Shown here piece by piece: positions 33,203 to 42,859 of a stretch of DNA of 63,357 nt. The position numbers were made by a program, and so were the translations under genes. Location of the stretch: NCBI GenBank assembly GCA_025355995.1, contig JANXYQ010000118.1, positions 1-63,357 of the forward strand, given 5' to 3'. The notes under the pieces are model-generated. The model was not told the DNA's origin. It was given only the letters and a program-made list of their open reading frames with translations, and did no database searches. Every line of letters begins with the position of its first letter. Within the stretch, counting starts at the first letter, position 1. This DNA comes from Spirochaetaceae bacterium (GTDB lineage Bacteria > Spirochaetota > Spirochaetia > Treponematales > Rectinemataceae).

Positions 33203-34459
33203 CTAGGCCAGTCCGAAGAGCCTGGAGAAGAATTTCGCGAAGGCGTCACGGATCAGGACGAAGATATTACCCCGGGGAATCGCGTCCGCCGCGACGAGGT
33301 CGACGCGGCGGATGACTTGGCCCTTCGCGTAGTAGACGACCTCGCCCACGCGATCCCCCGCCGCGAGCGGCGCATCAAGAGCGGAAGGCGCGTCTATCCT
33401 CGCCTGGACCGAGGCGGCCAGTGAGCGGGGCAGGGTCACGGCGAGGGCCGACGCGGGAGCGAGTTCTACTCGCGATGAGGCGCCGAACCAGGCGCGGGGA
33501 TTGGGCAGGGCGCCGAGCGCGGGCTTGAGGGTGACGAAGGAAGCGAAGGCCCAGTCGAGCAGGGCGACTCCGTCGTGGGAGCGTTGCGCGGTCCCGCCTC
33601 CCGCGCTGCCCTCGCCCGTGCCCCCGAGGGTCACGATGACGAATCGGGTGTCTCCTCGCAGAGCGGTAGCCGCTAGGTTGTAGCCTGACTCGATGATGTA
33701 GCCCGTCTTCAGGCCGTCGCAGCCCGGATAGGAGAGCACGAGGTTGTTCCTGTTGTACTGGATGATCCGCCCCGTGGGATGATAGTCGGCGGTGAAATGT
33801 TCGGGGCGGGGAAACTCGATGTAATGCAGGGAATGGAGCTCGGTTATCGCCTGGGGATGGAGGGTCAAATAGAGTCGGCAGAATTCAGCATAGCCGCGGG
33901 CGGTTACCCGATTCAGCTCGGAGAGGCCGGAGGGTTCGACGAAGTAGAGGTCGCGGAGCCCTAGCGCCCTCACCGAAGCGTTCATGCGCGCAGCGAAGGC
34001 CTCGTTGGATCCCGAGACGCGACGCGCCAGGGCGAAGGCGGCGTCGTTGCCGGACACCACCGCCGCTCCGCGCATGAGATCGAGCACGGAGACCCGCATC
34101 CCCGGCCGCAGGTACATGAGCGACGAGCCGTAGGGTATATAGGGGGAGCAGTCCCTCTTGTCGATCGTGACGATCTCGTCCTCGGAGAGGCGGCCCGCCG
34201 CTATCTCCTCGTACACCACGTGCAGGGCGATCAGCTTGGTGAGCGAGGCGGGGGGGATGACGAGGTCCGGGTTCTTGCCGTATAGAAGGGTTCCGGTAGC
34301 CTGGTCGAGCACGACGACCGCCCGCGCGCCGACCGCGGGTGCGCTGCGCTCGGGAGAGGCAGCGGCGCCGGGGGCCGCGAAGAGCCTGCCGCCAGCGATT
34401 ATCAGGCCTGCGAGCAAGGCCGCTCTCGTCGCCTTCTTGAACATTGTGGTAAGCGTCAT
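33203..34459 (-). CDS. dacA: D-alanyl-D-alanine carboxypeptidase (PBP5/6 type)
   Basis: The 418-residue protein has a signal peptide (ending LFAAPG) and the S11 peptidase motifs: SxxK in PPASLTKLIALH (~70), SxN in AAVVSGNDAAFALA (~135) and KTG in PGCDGLKTGYIIES (~245), followed by a PBP5-like beta-rich C-terminal domain and a hydrophobic C-terminal helix suitable as a membrane anchor (FVLIRDAFAKFFSRLFGLA). It trims the terminal D-Ala from peptidoglycan pentapeptides in the periplasm. It lies 25 bp after asnS and is probably co-transcribed; it is convergent with the preceding gene with only 3 bp between. Confidence 0.93.
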   Translation of the reverse strand: MTLTTMFKKATRAALLAGLIIAGGRLFAAPGAAASPERSAPAVGARAVVVLDQATGTLLYGKNPDLVIPPASLTKLIALHVVYEEIAAGRLSEDEIVTIDKRDCSPYIPYGSSLMYLRPGMRVSVLDLMRGAAVVSGNDAAFALARRVSGSNEAFAARMNASVRALGLRDLYFVEPSGLSELNRVTARGYAEFCRLYLTLHPQAITELHSLHYIEFPRPEHFTADYHPTGRIIQYNRNNLVLSYPGCDGLKTGYIIESGYNLAATALRGDTRFVIVTLGGTGEGSAGGGTAQRSHDGVALLDWAFASFVTLKPALGALPNPRAWFGASSRVELAPASALAVTLPRSLAASVQARIDAPSALDAPLAAGDRVGEVVYYAKGQVIRRVDLVAADAIPRGNIFVLIRDAFAKFFSRLFGLA

Positions 34460-34484
34460 GCGGTTCCGATCGCCGTCCCTTGCC

Positions 34485-35873
34485 TCAGAAATCCGCGAGC
34501 TTGGGCGCGCGGGGAAAGGGGATGACGTCGCGTATGTTGGCCATCCCGGTAACGTAGAGCATGAGGCGCTCGAAGCCGAGCCCGAAGCCCGAGTGGGGCG
34601 TCGTGCCGAAGCGCCGGAGGTCGAGGTACCAGCTGTAGGTCTCTTTCTTGAGGCCGAGCGCCTCGATGCGTTCCTCGAGGACGTCCAGCCTCTCCTCGCG
34701 CTCCGAGCCGCCGATTATCTCCCCGAAGCGCGGCACCAGCACGTCCATGGCGCGGACCGTCTTGCCGTCGGCGTTGAGCTTCATGTAGAAGGATTTTATC
34801 TCCTTCGGGTAATCGGTGACGATGAGGGGCCCGCCCACTATTTTCTCGGTGAGGAATTTCTCGTGCTCGCTCTGGAGGTCGCAGCCCCAATAGGGCTTGA
34901 ACTCGAAGGCCTCGGGGGTCTTCTCGAGCTCCTTGACCGCCTCGGTGTAGGTCATGCGCGCGAAGGGAGCGGCTATCATCTTGGCTAGCATGTCGAGGAG
35001 GCCGTTCTGGATGCGCTGATCGAAGAAGGTGAGGTCCTCGGCGCAGTCCGAAAGGGCGACCCTCGCGAGGCTCTTCAGGAAATCCTCGGCGAGATCCATG
35101 TTGTCCGCGATGTCGTTGAACGCGACCTCGGGCTCGATCATCCAGAACTCGGAGAGGTGGCGGGTGGTGTTCGAGTTCTCGGCGCGGAAGGTGGGGCCGA
35201 AGGTGTAGACCCTACTAAGAGCCTGGCAGTAGGTCTCGACGTTGAGCTGGCCCGAGACGGTGAGCGAGGCAGCCTTGCCGAAGAAGTCCTTGGAATAGTC
35301 TACCGGCTCACCCGACTTGGCAATCCTGTCCAGGTCGAGCGTGGTTACCTGGAACATCTCGCCGGCGCCCTCGGCGTCCGAGGTCGTGATGATGGGCGTA
35401 TGCACGTAATTGAAGCCGCGATCCTGGAAGAATTGGTGCACGGCGAAGGCCATCCGGTTGCGGACCCGGGCCACGGCCCCGAAGGTGTTGGTCCGGGGAC
35501 GCAGGTGGGCGATCTCGCGGAGGAACTCCATCGAGTGCGCCTTCTTCTGGAGGGGGTAGCCGTCCGCTGGCGCTTCGCCTATGACCTCGAAGGACAGGGC
35601 CTTTACCTCGACCTTCTGGCCGGAGGCGGGAGAGGCGACGAGGCTTCCCTCGACGCGCACGCTCGCCCCGGTGCCGGCGCGTGCGATCTCGGCCGCGGAG
35701 GAGGCGGCGGCGGCCTCGTCGAAGACGCACTGGATATTACCCATCCGGGAGCCGTCGTTCACCTCGAGGAAGACCGCGGACTTGGTCTCGCGCTTGGTGC
35801 GGATCCAGCCCTTGACGATGACGCTTCGGCCGTCGGGCGGCAGCTCGAATAGCTCCTTGATGGTTAAGCGCAT
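34485..35873 (-). CDS. asnS: Asparaginyl-tRNA synthetase
   Basis: The 462-residue class IIb synthetase has an N-terminal OB-fold anticodon-binding domain ([25 protein letters not shown], ~17-41), motif 2 around [27 protein letters not shown] (~220-245) and motif 3 [15 protein letters not shown] (~430-444). [11 protein letters not shown] and the length identify AsnRS rather than AspRS. It attaches Asn to tRNA-Asn. ATG 35873 follows GAGGAG by 9 nt. Promoter TTGACC/GATAAA lies at 35913-35940. Confidence 0.95.
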   Translation of the reverse strand: MRLTIKELFELPPDGRSVIVKGWIRTKRETKSAVFLEVNDGSRMGNIQCVFDEAAAASSAAEIARAGTGASVRVEGSLVASPASGQKVEVKALSFEVIGEAPADGYPLQKKAHSMEFLREIAHLRPRTNTFGAVARVRNRMAFAVHQFFQDRGFNYVHTPIITTSDAEGAGEMFQVTTLDLDRIAKSGEPVDYSKDFFGKAASLTVSGQLNVETYCQALSRVYTFGPTFRAENSNTTRHLSEFWMIEPEVAFNDIADNMDLAEDFLKSLARVALSDCAEDLTFFDQRIQNGLLDMLAKMIAAPFARMTYTEAVKELEKTPEAFEFKPYWGCDLQSEHEKFLTEKIVGGPLIVTDYPKEIKSFYMKLNADGKTVRAMDVLVPRFGEIIGGSEREERLDVLEERIEALGLKKETYSWYLDLRRFGTTPHSGFGLGFERLMLYVTGMANIRDVIPFPRAPKLADF

Positions 35874-35912
35874 GAGCTCAATCTCCTCGCAGGATATTCC
35901 GGGATGCCATGG

Positions 35913-35940
35913 TTTATCACGGAAGGGCCGGAAGGGTCAA
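35913..35940 (-). promoter_or_regulatory. Sigma-70-like promoter of asnS
   Basis: Minus strand TTGACC (35940-35935), a 16-nt spacer and GATAAA (35918-35913), about 40 nt before the asnS ATG. Confidence 0.45.
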
Positions 35941-35958
35941 ATGCCCCGGGGCTGAGAC

Positions 35959-35988
35959 TTCACGCGGAGGCATCGCCCGTAGTACATT
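35959..35988 (+). promoter_or_regulatory. Possible promoter of the TM2 gene
   Basis: TTCACG (35959-35964), an 18-nt spacer and TACATT (35983-35988). CCGTAGTACATT (35977-35988) is identical to the sequence before the BMP transporter gene. The overlap with a minus-strand GCCGATAA makes the region hard to interpret. Confidence 0.35.
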
Positions 35989-36016
35989 ATCGGCGTATTT
36001 ACGGGGGTAAAAAATA

Positions 36017-36514
36017 GTGCGATACAACGTCGGCTTCGCCTACCTGCTCTGGCTATTTTCGGGCTGCGGCGCCCTCGGGCTGCATAGGTTCTACCTCGGG
36101 AAAGTCGGGACCGGCATCCTCTGGCTCGTCTCGGCCGGCCTCGGCGGTGTCGGCTGCGTCTACGACGCCGTCACCCTGCCCAGGCAGGTGCGCGAGGCGA
36201 ACATCCGGGCCCGGGTCCGGGCCGAAATGGAGGGAGGGAATTTCTCCAGCCTACCAGGCTACGGATCCGCTGCGCCGGCCTCCCAGCCCGAGAACCCCGA
36301 GAAGACGATACTCAGGGTCGCGCGCAAGAACGGCGGCTTCGTGACCCCCGGCGAGGCCGCCCTCGAGAGCGACCTGTCGGTGGAGCAAGCCCGCAAGCTG
36401 CTCGAGAAGATGTCCGCCGCGGGAGACGCCGAGATGCGCGTCCGCTCGAGCGGGGTCGTCGTGTACTTCTTCCCCGAGTTCGCCCGCGATAGCAATGACG
36501 ATTTCGCGGTTTAA
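36017..36514 (+). CDS. TM2-domain membrane protein
   Basis: The 165-residue protein has the TM2 domain: two membrane helices with GLHRFYLGKVGTGILWLVSAG between them (~5-55), then a cytoplasmic domain with RVARKNGGFVTPGEAALESDLSVEQARKLLEKM (~100-135), a winged-helix-like segment. TM2 proteins are widespread; molecular function is unknown. The GTG start at 36017 is preceded by GGGGGT. The C-terminal helix-turn-helix-like part suggests regulation, but this is inference. Confidence 0.82.
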   Translation: MRYNVGFAYLLWLFSGCGALGLHRFYLGKVGTGILWLVSAGLGGVGCVYDAVTLPRQVREANIRARVRAEMEGGNFSSLPGYGSAAPASQPENPEKTILRVARKNGGFVTPGEAALESDLSVEQARKLLEKMSAAGDAEMRVRSSGVVVYFFPEFARDSNDDFAV

Positions 36515-36573
36515 GCTTGGGCCCTCAATCGCCGGCTCCACCCGAGGGCGTAGTATCCCCGGATGGAGGCGCT

Positions 36574-36807
36574 ATGGAAGACATAAAGGAAATCAAGTTC
36601 GAGATCGTCCGTAGGATCGGCCTGATATCGGACGGGGGCAGGAATTGGCGCAAGGAGCTCAACGTGGTCTCGTGGAACGATCGCGAGCCCAAGCTCGACA
36701 TCCGCGATTGGTCGGAGGACCACCTGCGTATGGGCAAGGGCCTGACCTTCACGCAAGAGGAAGCCGGGAGGCTTTACGAATACCTCGGATCCTATCTCAA
36801 GTCATGA
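36574..36807 (+). CDS. YdbC/PC4-domain nucleic-acid-binding protein
   Basis: The 77-residue protein reads [22 protein letters not shown] ... [43 protein letters not shown], the complete bacterial PC4/YdbC fold that binds single-stranded DNA as a dimer. Conserved W, K and DIRDW residues are present. GGAGG (36565-36569) lies 5 nt before the ATG, so an in-frame start further upstream is rejected. Confidence 0.85.
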   Translation: MEDIKEIKFEIVRRIGLISDGGRNWRKELNVVSWNDREPKLDIRDWSEDHLRMGKGLTFTQEEAGRLYEYLGSYLKS

Positions 36808-36823
36808 AGCCTCGTCGGTAACC

Positions 36824-37312
36824 GTGGTCGCCGCTCTCGTCGAAGCCTCGAGCGCTCTCGTCGAAGCCTCGAGCGCTTTCGTCGAGGTTCCTGCGGGGGC
36901 TGGGCGCGGAGCCAGGGTCTTTCTGGCCAGGCGCTCCCGGAGCGTCGGGCACGGCGGTCTCTGGGAGCTTCCCGGAGGCAAGGTGGAGTCAGGCGAGACG
37001 CCCGAGAACGCCCTCGCCCGCGAGATCCTCGAGGAGCTCGGCGTCGAGTTGGTCATCGAAGGTCCGGGCACGCGCTATGAATCGCGCATCGGCGAAAGGG
37101 CTTACGTCTTCCTGGTGTTCCCGGCCCGCTTTTCGCTAGCCGAGGGCGAAAGCGTTTCCCTAACCGTCCACGACGAGTGGGGCTTTTATTCGGCCTCAGA
37201 GCTTGGGGGGCTCAATCTCGCCCCCCTCGACGGGCCGGCGCTCGAGGATTGGATTAATCGAAAAGGACTAGGTCGCGCGCCCCTCCGGACAGGTGGGGAA
37301 GGAAGGCATTGA
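36824..37312 (+). CDS. NUDIX hydrolase (MutT-like)
   Basis: The 162-residue protein has a perfect Nudix box: [25 protein letters not shown] (~50-74, GX5EX7REUXEEXGU). Together with [22 protein letters not shown] it looks like an 8-oxo-dGTPase or related nucleotide sanitiser. The N-terminus ([22 protein letters not shown]) is built from a 21-bp tandem repeat and replaces the normal first strand. Start is GTG 36824, since an ATG at 36804 terminates after five codons. Its 3' end overlaps the convergent caspase-like gene by 59 bp. Confidence 0.87.
   Translation: MVAALVEASSALVEASSAFVEVPAGAGRGARVFLARRSRSVGHGGLWELPGGKVESGETPENALAREILEELGVELVIEGPGTRYESRIGERAYVFLVFPARFSLAEGESVSLTVHDEWGFYSASELGGLNLAPLDGPALEDWINRKGLGRAPLRTGGEGRH
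36833..36887 (+). repeat. 21-bp tandem repeat inside the NUDIX gene
   Basis: Two identical 21-bp units (36833-36853 and 36854-36874, encoding ALVEASS) and a partial third copy. In frame, so copy-number change adds or removes seven residues. Confidence 0.85.
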
Positions 37313-38237
37313 ATCCGAAAAAATTGATCTGAGCGTCGGTTAATCCTGAGTACCAGGCCTTGATGCTTTTTTCGGTGTAGGCGTAGGCCTCAGTCACGGT
37401 AACCACGCCGTCGCCGTTGAGATCGCCCTCCGCACCGGCATTTAGCAGGTAGTAGGTGAAAACGCCGTGATTCATGACGATCGACCCGAGCGATCCATCG
37501 CTGCCGTCATACGAGGACTCGTCGATCCCGGCAGCAGAAATGACGATGGGCGCTTTTTGGCCCGAAGCCGCCGCGTTGGACACGAGGAGTTCCCCGAAGT
37601 GCGCCACGGCCGTCGCGAAAGCCGAGTAGCTTGGCCTCTGCGAATAGTCCTGCGGCGAGGCGTCGATCGAGCTTCCCGCCGGCGCGAAGCCGGCCGAGTT
37701 GCAGCAATCGAGAAGTACGATGACATTCTTGCTGGCAGCGCCGCTAAGCCAAGCATTCAGGTCGGAGGGTGAAATCAGGTATGGCGCCTTCTCGGGCTCG
37801 AGGTAATTGCTTCCGGCGAGTACGGCGTCGTAAGGAACTATGTACGACCCCTGATAGCCCGAGAATCCTGCGGCATTGGGATCTATGTATGTACCATGCC
37901 CCGAGAAATAAATCAGGATCGTCGCATCCGAGGAAAGAGACGCTAGGGCCTCGATGTCGGCCCGGATTTTGGCCTTCGTCGCCTGGCTATCGGTGGATTC
38001 CCTTACTACCCATCCTTGAGAAGCGAGGAGTTCCGCGATGGAATCTGCGTCGTTTACCGTGAATGACAAATCGAGCAGGCTTCCCGGATAGTCCCGGACC
38101 CCATATACGAGCGCATAACGCGGAGCGCTTATCGTCACCTGTTGCGCGCAGGACGCGAGAGACACGGCCGACGCGATCGCGGCGGCGAAGGCCAGAAACC
38201 CTGCGAGAAAACACCCGCGCGATCGTTCGATCCTCAA
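37254..38237 (-). CDS. Caspase-like (C14) lipoprotein with EF-hand-type loop
   Basis: The 327-residue protein has a lipobox signal ([11 protein letters not shown], Cys ~29), then a caspase/metacaspase fold: [25 protein letters not shown] with the catalytic His (~110-122) and [13 protein letters not shown] with the catalytic Cys (~170-182). [12 protein letters not shown] (~270-281) fits an EF-hand calcium loop. Such proteases occur in bacteria with unknown or effector-like roles; here it would be a periplasmic or surface lipoprotein. Start is TTG 38237, overlapping the stop of the upstream gene (TTGA), so the two are coupled; a longer upstream frame is a shadow. Confidence 0.82.
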   Translation of the reverse strand: MRIERSRGCFLAGFLAFAAAIASAVSLASCAQQVTISAPRYALVYGVRDYPGSLLDLSFTVNDADSIAELLASQGWVVRESTDSQATKAKIRADIEALASLSSDATILIYFSGHGTYIDPNAAGFSGYQGSYIVPYDAVLAGSNYLEPEKAPYLISPSDLNAWLSGAASKNVIVLLDCCNSAGFAPAGSSIDASPQDYSQRPSYSAFATAVAHFGELLVSNAAASGQKAPIVISAAGIDESSYDGSDGSLGSIVMNHGVFTYYLLNAGAEGDLNGDGVVTVTEAYAYTEKSIKAWYSGLTDAQINFFGFNAFLPHLSGGARDLVLFD

Positions 38238-38827
38238 AATGCCGCCCCCAATCTGTATCGCCAGCCTAGGCCCAAGCCCGGGGCGAGGGTGCGCGTGCCT
38301 GCGCGGAACATGAGCTCCATCGGCGCGGCGAGCCAGGGGCCCTGTGCCGAACCCTTCCCGACGCGTTGGTTCAATGCGACGCGCGGCTCGAGTATCAGCG
38401 ACGGATAGGCGTAGGCCAGGGCGGTGGAAGAATAATCGGCCGCAGTTATGGCTCCGCCACCGAGTATGCCGAAAACGAGGCTTCCCCAACGGCCGATCGG
38501 CCGAGGCGCGAAATCATAGCCGGAGAGGAGGTCTACGCGAAGTCCTTCCCAGGCTTTGTACAGCTCGCCCAGGCGCGAGACCCGAGAGGCGGATGAACGG
38601 ATATAGCCGATCTCCAGCCGGACGGGAACGGAAATCGCGGAATCGTACTCGAGCCCGAACTTGAGGTCGAACCCTAGATGGACGAGCGCGGGAGAGTCGC
38701 TGGCCCAGGTGACGGGAAGGAGGCCGGAGGCGGCGAGGTCGACGTTGAACTGTTGGACTCCCGGCTGCGCCCGAGCAAAGGCCGATGACAAGAACAAAAG
38801 GCTGATGGCTGTGAGCGTTCGGAGCAT
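38234..38827 (-). CDS. Putative outer-membrane beta-barrel protein
   Basis: The 197-residue protein has a signal peptide (MLRTLTAISLLFLSSAFARAQ) and alternating amphipathic strands ([60 protein letters not shown]) ending in Phe, the pattern of small outer-membrane barrels. No family is named. It is coupled to the caspase-like lipoprotein by a 4-bp overlap. Promoter TTGATT, a 17-nt spacer and CATTTT ends 6 nt before ATG 38827, with no ribosome site, consistent with a leaderless transcript. Confidence 0.75.
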   Translation of the reverse strand: MLRTLTAISLLFLSSAFARAQPGVQQFNVDLAASGLLPVTWASDSPALVHLGFDLKFGLEYDSAISVPVRLEIGYIRSSASRVSRLGELYKAWEGLRVDLLSGYDFAPRPIGRWGSLVFGILGGGAITAADYSSTALAYAYPSLILEPRVALNQRVGKGSAQGPWLAAPMELMFRAGTRTLAPGLGLGWRYRLGAAF

Positions 38828-38830
38828 GCT

Positions 38831-38862
38831 TTCAAAATGCCTTGGCTTTCGGATAAAATCAA
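38831..38862. promoter_or_regulatory. Overlapping divergent promoters
   Basis: Plus strand: TTCAAA (38831-38836), a 17-nt spacer, TAAAAT (38854-38859) for the lipoprotein gene. Minus strand: TTGATT (38862-38857), a 17-nt spacer, CATTTT (38839-38834) for the barrel/caspase operon. Because the boxes overlap, polymerase binding should be mutually exclusive. Confidence 0.5.
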
Positions 38863-38884
38863 CAATGATGAGAGGTCTTTTACG

Positions 38885-39319
38885 ATGAATGCGAAAAACC
38901 GCCTTTTTTCCCCCATTGTCCTTGCCCTGATCTCGGCGAGCTCGATGTGGATGCTCTCCTGTACTCGCATGGGCGAGGCTTCACTCAAGCTCCAGGCCAA
39001 TCCCATACTTTCCGGGGGCCTGGGCTGGGCCGTGGTAAAAGAGGCCTATGTCCGGCTGAAGGAAGCCCCTTCCGACGCGTCCAAGGACCTCGATCACCTT
39101 CGCCGAGGCGCGGTGGTCAAGCTCGACGCCCGCGAGCTGGGGGCTAAGGATCAAGACGCAAAAGGACAGGGCCCTGGCGAGTCCTCGGCCAAGTCCGATG
39201 ACGCGGGGATCTGGTACGGAATCTCATCAGAGGGTTCGAAGGGCTGGGTCAAGGATTCGGAGCTGGATGCCTATGCTTCCCAGGCGCAGGCGGAGAAGGC
39301 CGCGGCCGCCTATCGCTGA
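38885..39319 (+). CDS. Small lipoprotein with SH3-like segment
   Basis: The 144-residue protein has an N-terminal lipoprotein signal (MNAKNRLFSPIVLALISASS ... MLSC, lipid Cys ~24). The mature part includes WAVVKEAYVRLKEAPSDASKDLDHLRRGAVVKL and ...IWYGISSEGSKGWVKDSELDAY, the strand pattern of a bacterial SH3 domain (short wall-binding or scaffold module). GAGAGG precedes ATG 38885 by 9 nt. Its 3' end overlaps the convergent folC by 10 bp. Confidence 0.78.
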   Translation: MNAKNRLFSPIVLALISASSMWMLSCTRMGEASLKLQANPILSGGLGWAVVKEAYVRLKEAPSDASKDLDHLRRGAVVKLDARELGAKDQDAKGQGPGESSAKSDDAGIWYGISSEGSKGWVKDSELDAYASQAQAEKAAAAYR

Positions 39320-40650
39320 TAGAGCCGGGCGAATTCGGAGCAAAGATAGAAGGATCCCGTCACGAGGAGGGGCAGGCCCAGGCTGGCCGCTTCGTCGCGG
39401 GCGGCTCCGATAGCCGCGACGTGGTCCTCAATCGAGCTGAACCTCGCTCCCGTATTCCTGAAACTTTCCTCGAGGGCCGCGAGGTCGCCTTTCTTGAAAG
39501 TGCCCGGCCGCGTGAGCGTTATGCGATCGAACTCCGGCGCGAGAGCGGCCGCCATGGGCCCGTGCCTCTTGTCCTCCGCGCAGGCGAACAAGAGCGCCGC
39601 GGGACCGGGAAATATGGATTTAAAGCTATCCAAGGCCATGAGAACGGAATTGGGAGTATGGGCGCCGTCGAGCGCCACCGGCGGGTCCAGGTCCAGGACC
39701 TGGAAGCGCGCAGGCAGGAAGGCCTTTGCCATTCCGCGCTCGATATCGTCCGAGTTCAGCCCGCCCTCGGACTCGGCGGCTGCAAGGATCGCCAGGGCCA
39801 TGTTGTCGGCTTGAACGACGCCTATGACGGGCGTGCGCGCGTCGATTCCGGAAGGGAAGCGCTTCGCGAGAGGCGAGGCCGAGGCGAAGGTTATCCGGGC
39901 GCTCGTCCCCTCCCTCCCGATCGAGACGGCGCTAACGCTCGCGAGCTCGGGTGCCTCCCTCAGGGGGCTGCCCCTCGCCGCGCAGGCCTGCGTGAATACG
40001 GCCCTCGCTTCCCGGGGCTGACCGCTGAGATAGCAGGGCTTCCCCGGCTTGATTATGCCCGCCTTCTCCCCTGCGATCAGAGCGATCGTATCGCCTAGCC
40101 ACTCGGTGTGCTCGAGCTCGATGGGCGTGATGACGCTTAAGTCCGAGTCTACGACGTTGGTCGAGTCGAGGCGGCCGCCCAGGCCAGTCTCTATGACCGC
40201 GCGGTCGCAGCCCCCGCGCCTGAAGGCGCAAAATGCGATGAGCGTCGTCAGCTCGAAATAAGTCGGGAGCTCGTCGCCGGGGAAATCGGAGGGGTCCTTC
40301 CCCTCCACGAGGGGCAGGACCTCGTCGGCCGCCTCGAGGAGCTCCGCCTCGGGCATCTCGTCGCCGGCGAGGCTGATGCGCTCCTTCCAGCGCAGGAGGT
40401 GGGGGCTCGTATACAGGCCCACGCGGCGCCCGGAAGCCTCGAGGACGCGGGCGATCATGGCGGATACCGAGCCCTTGCCCTTGGAACCCGCGACGTGGAT
40501 GGTCCTGTACGCCGATTGAGGGTCGCCGAGCCGCTCGCACAGGGAGCGCATGCGATCGAGCTTGAATACCGTCTTTTGCCCCTTCTCGACGTTCACGTAG
40601 CCGAGGAGGAAGGCATACAGCTCGTCGGTATCCGTGAATCGCCCAGGCAT
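39310..40650 (-). CDS. folC: Folylpolyglutamate synthase/dihydrofolate synthase
   Basis: The 446-residue Mur-ligase-like enzyme has IHVAGSKGKGSVSAMIARVLEASG (~50-73, ATP loop), VGLYTSPHLLRWKERISL (~76-93), AVIETGLGGRLDSTNVV (~150-166), ITPIELEHTEWLGDT (~173-187) and VALDGAHTPNSV (~325-336). These residues are diagnostic for FolC. It adds glutamates to folates, and possibly also makes dihydrofolate. It lies 1 bp after rarA in the direction of transcription. Confidence 0.95.
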   Translation of the reverse strand: MPGRFTDTDELYAFLLGYVNVEKGQKTVFKLDRMRSLCERLGDPQSAYRTIHVAGSKGKGSVSAMIARVLEASGRRVGLYTSPHLLRWKERISLAGDEMPEAELLEAADEVLPLVEGKDPSDFPGDELPTYFELTTLIAFCAFRRGGCDRAVIETGLGGRLDSTNVVDSDLSVITPIELEHTEWLGDTIALIAGEKAGIIKPGKPCYLSGQPREARAVFTQACAARGSPLREAPELASVSAVSIGREGTSARITFASASPLAKRFPSGIDARTPVIGVVQADNMALAILAAAESEGGLNSDDIERGMAKAFLPARFQVLDLDPPVALDGAHTPNSVLMALDSFKSIFPGPAALLFACAEDKRHGPMAAALAPEFDRITLTRPGTFKKGDLAALEESFRNTGARFSSIEDHVAAIGAARDEAASLGLPLLVTGSFYLCSEFARLYQR

Positions 40651-40651
40651 T

Positions 40652-42841
40652 CTATCGTGCCTTTATGTAAAGCGCGGCGAGGGGCCATTCGCGGCCCCCG
40701 GGCCTCCCCTTGCCCTCCGCGGCGACCGCGGCGAGCAGGGCGGACGCGATGCGCGACGCATCGCCCTCGCCCAGGCTCAGGGCGAGGGCGGAGCCGTAGG
40801 CCGAGACTGGCGATATCCAAGATTCTATCTCCTGCCTGGAGAAGCGGCGGAGGTAGCTCTCTCGACGAGAGACTATCTCGAGATCGATCCCGGAGCCCCT
40901 GAGCGATTCCTCGAGCGTCGCCCTATCGGGGCCGAGGGAGGGCAAGTCGGTCCTCGCGTAGAAATACTCCTCGAACTCCCGCAGGCGGCCGAGGAGCCCA
41001 GCGCCGAGCTCCTCGGAGAAGGCTGCCGAAAGCCTGCCTCCCTCGCGGGGTAGGCTCTGGGCGAGCGCGAGCGCGGCGCCGGGCAGGGCTTCGGCCACGC
41101 GGCGCAGGATTTCGGCAGGAATATCGTCCGAGCCGAGAGAACCGCTCGCGAAGAAGAGGTCGCGGCCGACGGCGAGGTCGAAGCGCGAGAAGCCGAAGGC
41201 GGCTTCGAGCGCCGCGGAGTTCAGGGACTCGAGGGGCAGGGCTGCTACGAGGGGACGCTCGATCTCGGGGAGTGTCGTCGCGTACTGCGTGACGAGCTCA
41301 GCCTCCTCCTCGGACCGGGCCGCAGCCGCCACAGTGCCCTCAGGACAGCGCCTGAGCGCCTCCCATACCAGGTAGCCCTCTCGCGCTCCGAGGACGAGGA
41401 CGCGATCGGCGCGAGAGGGAGCCGCGATGTCGAAGAGGGCGCGCCGTACCATCGACAGCCGCGCTGGCGCCGATCCCTCCGCGCGCGCGCGCCATTCGCG
41501 CTTGCCCTCCCCGGCCTTCGACCAAGCGAAGCTCTCCTCTCCCCTCGCCTCGGCGGAGGGAGTCTCGAAGAGGGCCGCGAGCTGGCCTTCCCTGCGCTCG
41601 AGGACGGAGAGGCGGCGCTCGCCCTCGAGGCCCAGGGCCCCGGGCTGGTAGAACACGCGGCCGCGGAGGCTGTCGGGCAGGTATTGCTGCGCGACCCAGT
41701 GGTCGCGGTAGGCGTGCGGATAGAGGTAGCCCTCCCCGTGGCCGAAGCCCTTGGCGTCTCGGCTCGCGTCCTTGAGGTGGGAGGGCACCTCCGCCGCCTC
41801 GGCCTCGACCGACTTCAGGGCGTCGAAGAAGCCCAAGGCGGAGTTGGACTTGGGGGCGGTGGCGAGATAGAGGGCGGCGTGGGCGAGGTGGTACTGCCCC
41901 TCGGGCATCCCGATGCGCTCGAAGGCCTGGGCGCAGGCGAGCACGATCTGCACTGCCGTGGGATCGGCCTGGCCGACGTCCTCGCAGGCGGAGATGAGCA
42001 TGCGCCTGAACGCGAAGCGCGGGTCCTCGCCGGCGTAGACCATGCGCGAGAGCCAGTAGAGCGCCGCGTCGGGGTCGGAGCCTCGAATGCTCTTAATAAG
42101 GGCGCTCGCTGCGTCGTAATGATAGTCGCCGTCCTTGTCGTAGAGGACTGCCCGCCTCTGGATGCTCTCCTCGGCGGCCGCGAGGCTGACGCCGATCGCG
42201 GCTCCGGCCGCCGGCGGCCAGGGCTCGGCGCTCGTCTCCACGGCGAGCTCGAGGGCGTTGAGGAGGCTGCGCGCGTCGCCGTCGGCCGCCTCGACGAGGT
42301 GCTCGAGGGCGCCTTCCTCGAATTCGATCCTCCATTCGCCGTAGCCCCTAGCCTTGTCGCCTAACGCGGCCCTCGCCACCTGCTCGAGGTCGGCCGGATC
42401 GAGGGCCTTCAGCTGGAATACGCGTGAACGGGACACCAGGGCGCGGTTTACCTCGAAGAAGGGATTCTCGGTGGTGGCGCCGATGAGGAGGATCGTGCCG
42501 TTCTCGACCCAGGGGAGGAGGGCGTCCTGTTGGGACTTGTTCCAGCGATGGACCTCGTCGACGAAGAGCATGGTCCTGCGGTCGTAGAGCTCGCGCTGCT
42601 TCTTGGCTTCCTCGATGGCGGTCCTGATGTCGGCTACCCCGGCGAGCACAGCGTTGAGGGTGACGAAGCGGCTCGCGGTCCCATTGGCTATGACACGCGC
42701 GAGCGTGGTCTTGCCCGTGCCCGGCGGCCCCGAGAGGATTATCGAGGAGAGCTGGTCCTTCTGGATTGCGCGCCTGAGCAGGCGGCCCGGGCCTACTATG
42801 TGCTCCTGGCCCGCGAATTCGTCGAGGCTTCGAGGGCGCAT
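40652..42841 (-). CDS. rarA: RarA/MgsA AAA+ ATPase with long C-terminal extension
   Basis: The 729-residue protein begins with a RarA core: [19 protein letters not shown], Walker [19 protein letters not shown] (~34-51), Walker [21 protein letters not shown] (~90-109), sensor 1 [13 protein letters not shown] and the MgsA_C region [22 protein letters not shown] (~245-266), RarA acting at stalled forks. Residues ~430-729 are an extra domain with a Rossmann-like [23 protein letters not shown], reminiscent of SAM-dependent methyltransferases. The conserved N-terminus (DDSLFSQ..., [11 protein letters not shown]) continues upstream of ATG 42841 without an ATG, GTG or TTG before the in-frame stop at 42956, so the true start may be a non-standard codon. 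Confidence 0.88.
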   Translation of the reverse strand: MRPRSLDEFAGQEHIVGPGRLLRRAIQKDQLSSIILSGPPGTGKTTLARVIANGTASRFVTLNAVLAGVADIRTAIEEAKKQRELYDRRTMLFVDEVHRWNKSQQDALLPWVENGTILLIGATTENPFFEVNRALVSRSRVFQLKALDPADLEQVARAALGDKARGYGEWRIEFEEGALEHLVEAADGDARSLLNALELAVETSAEPWPPAAGAAIGVSLAAAEESIQRRAVLYDKDGDYHYDAASALIKSIRGSDPDAALYWLSRMVYAGEDPRFAFRRMLISACEDVGQADPTAVQIVLACAQAFERIGMPEGQYHLAHAALYLATAPKSNSALGFFDALKSVEAEAAEVPSHLKDASRDAKGFGHGEGYLYPHAYRDHWVAQQYLPDSLRGRVFYQPGALGLEGERRLSVLERREGQLAALFETPSAEARGEESFAWSKAGEGKREWRARAEGSAPARLSMVRRALFDIAAPSRADRVLVLGAREGYLVWEALRRCPEGTVAAAARSEEEAELVTQYATTLPEIERPLVAALPLESLNSAALEAAFGFSRFDLAVGRDLFFASGSLGSDDIPAEILRRVAEALPGAALALAQSLPREGGRLSAAFSEELGAGLLGRLREFEEYFYARTDLPSLGPDRATLEESLRGSGIDLEIVSRRESYLRRFSRQEIESWISPVSAYGSALALSLGEGDASRIASALLAAVAAEGKGRPGGREWPLAALYIKAR

Positions 42842-42859
42842 GCGCGAGGCCAGGGGCTC

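Noticed and set aside
35984-35996. Minus-strand GCCGATAA near the TM2 gene as a sigma-28 promoter of asnS
   Set aside because: No TAAA-like element at the 15-17 nt spacing; asnS has a better TTGACC/GATAAA promoter closer to its start.
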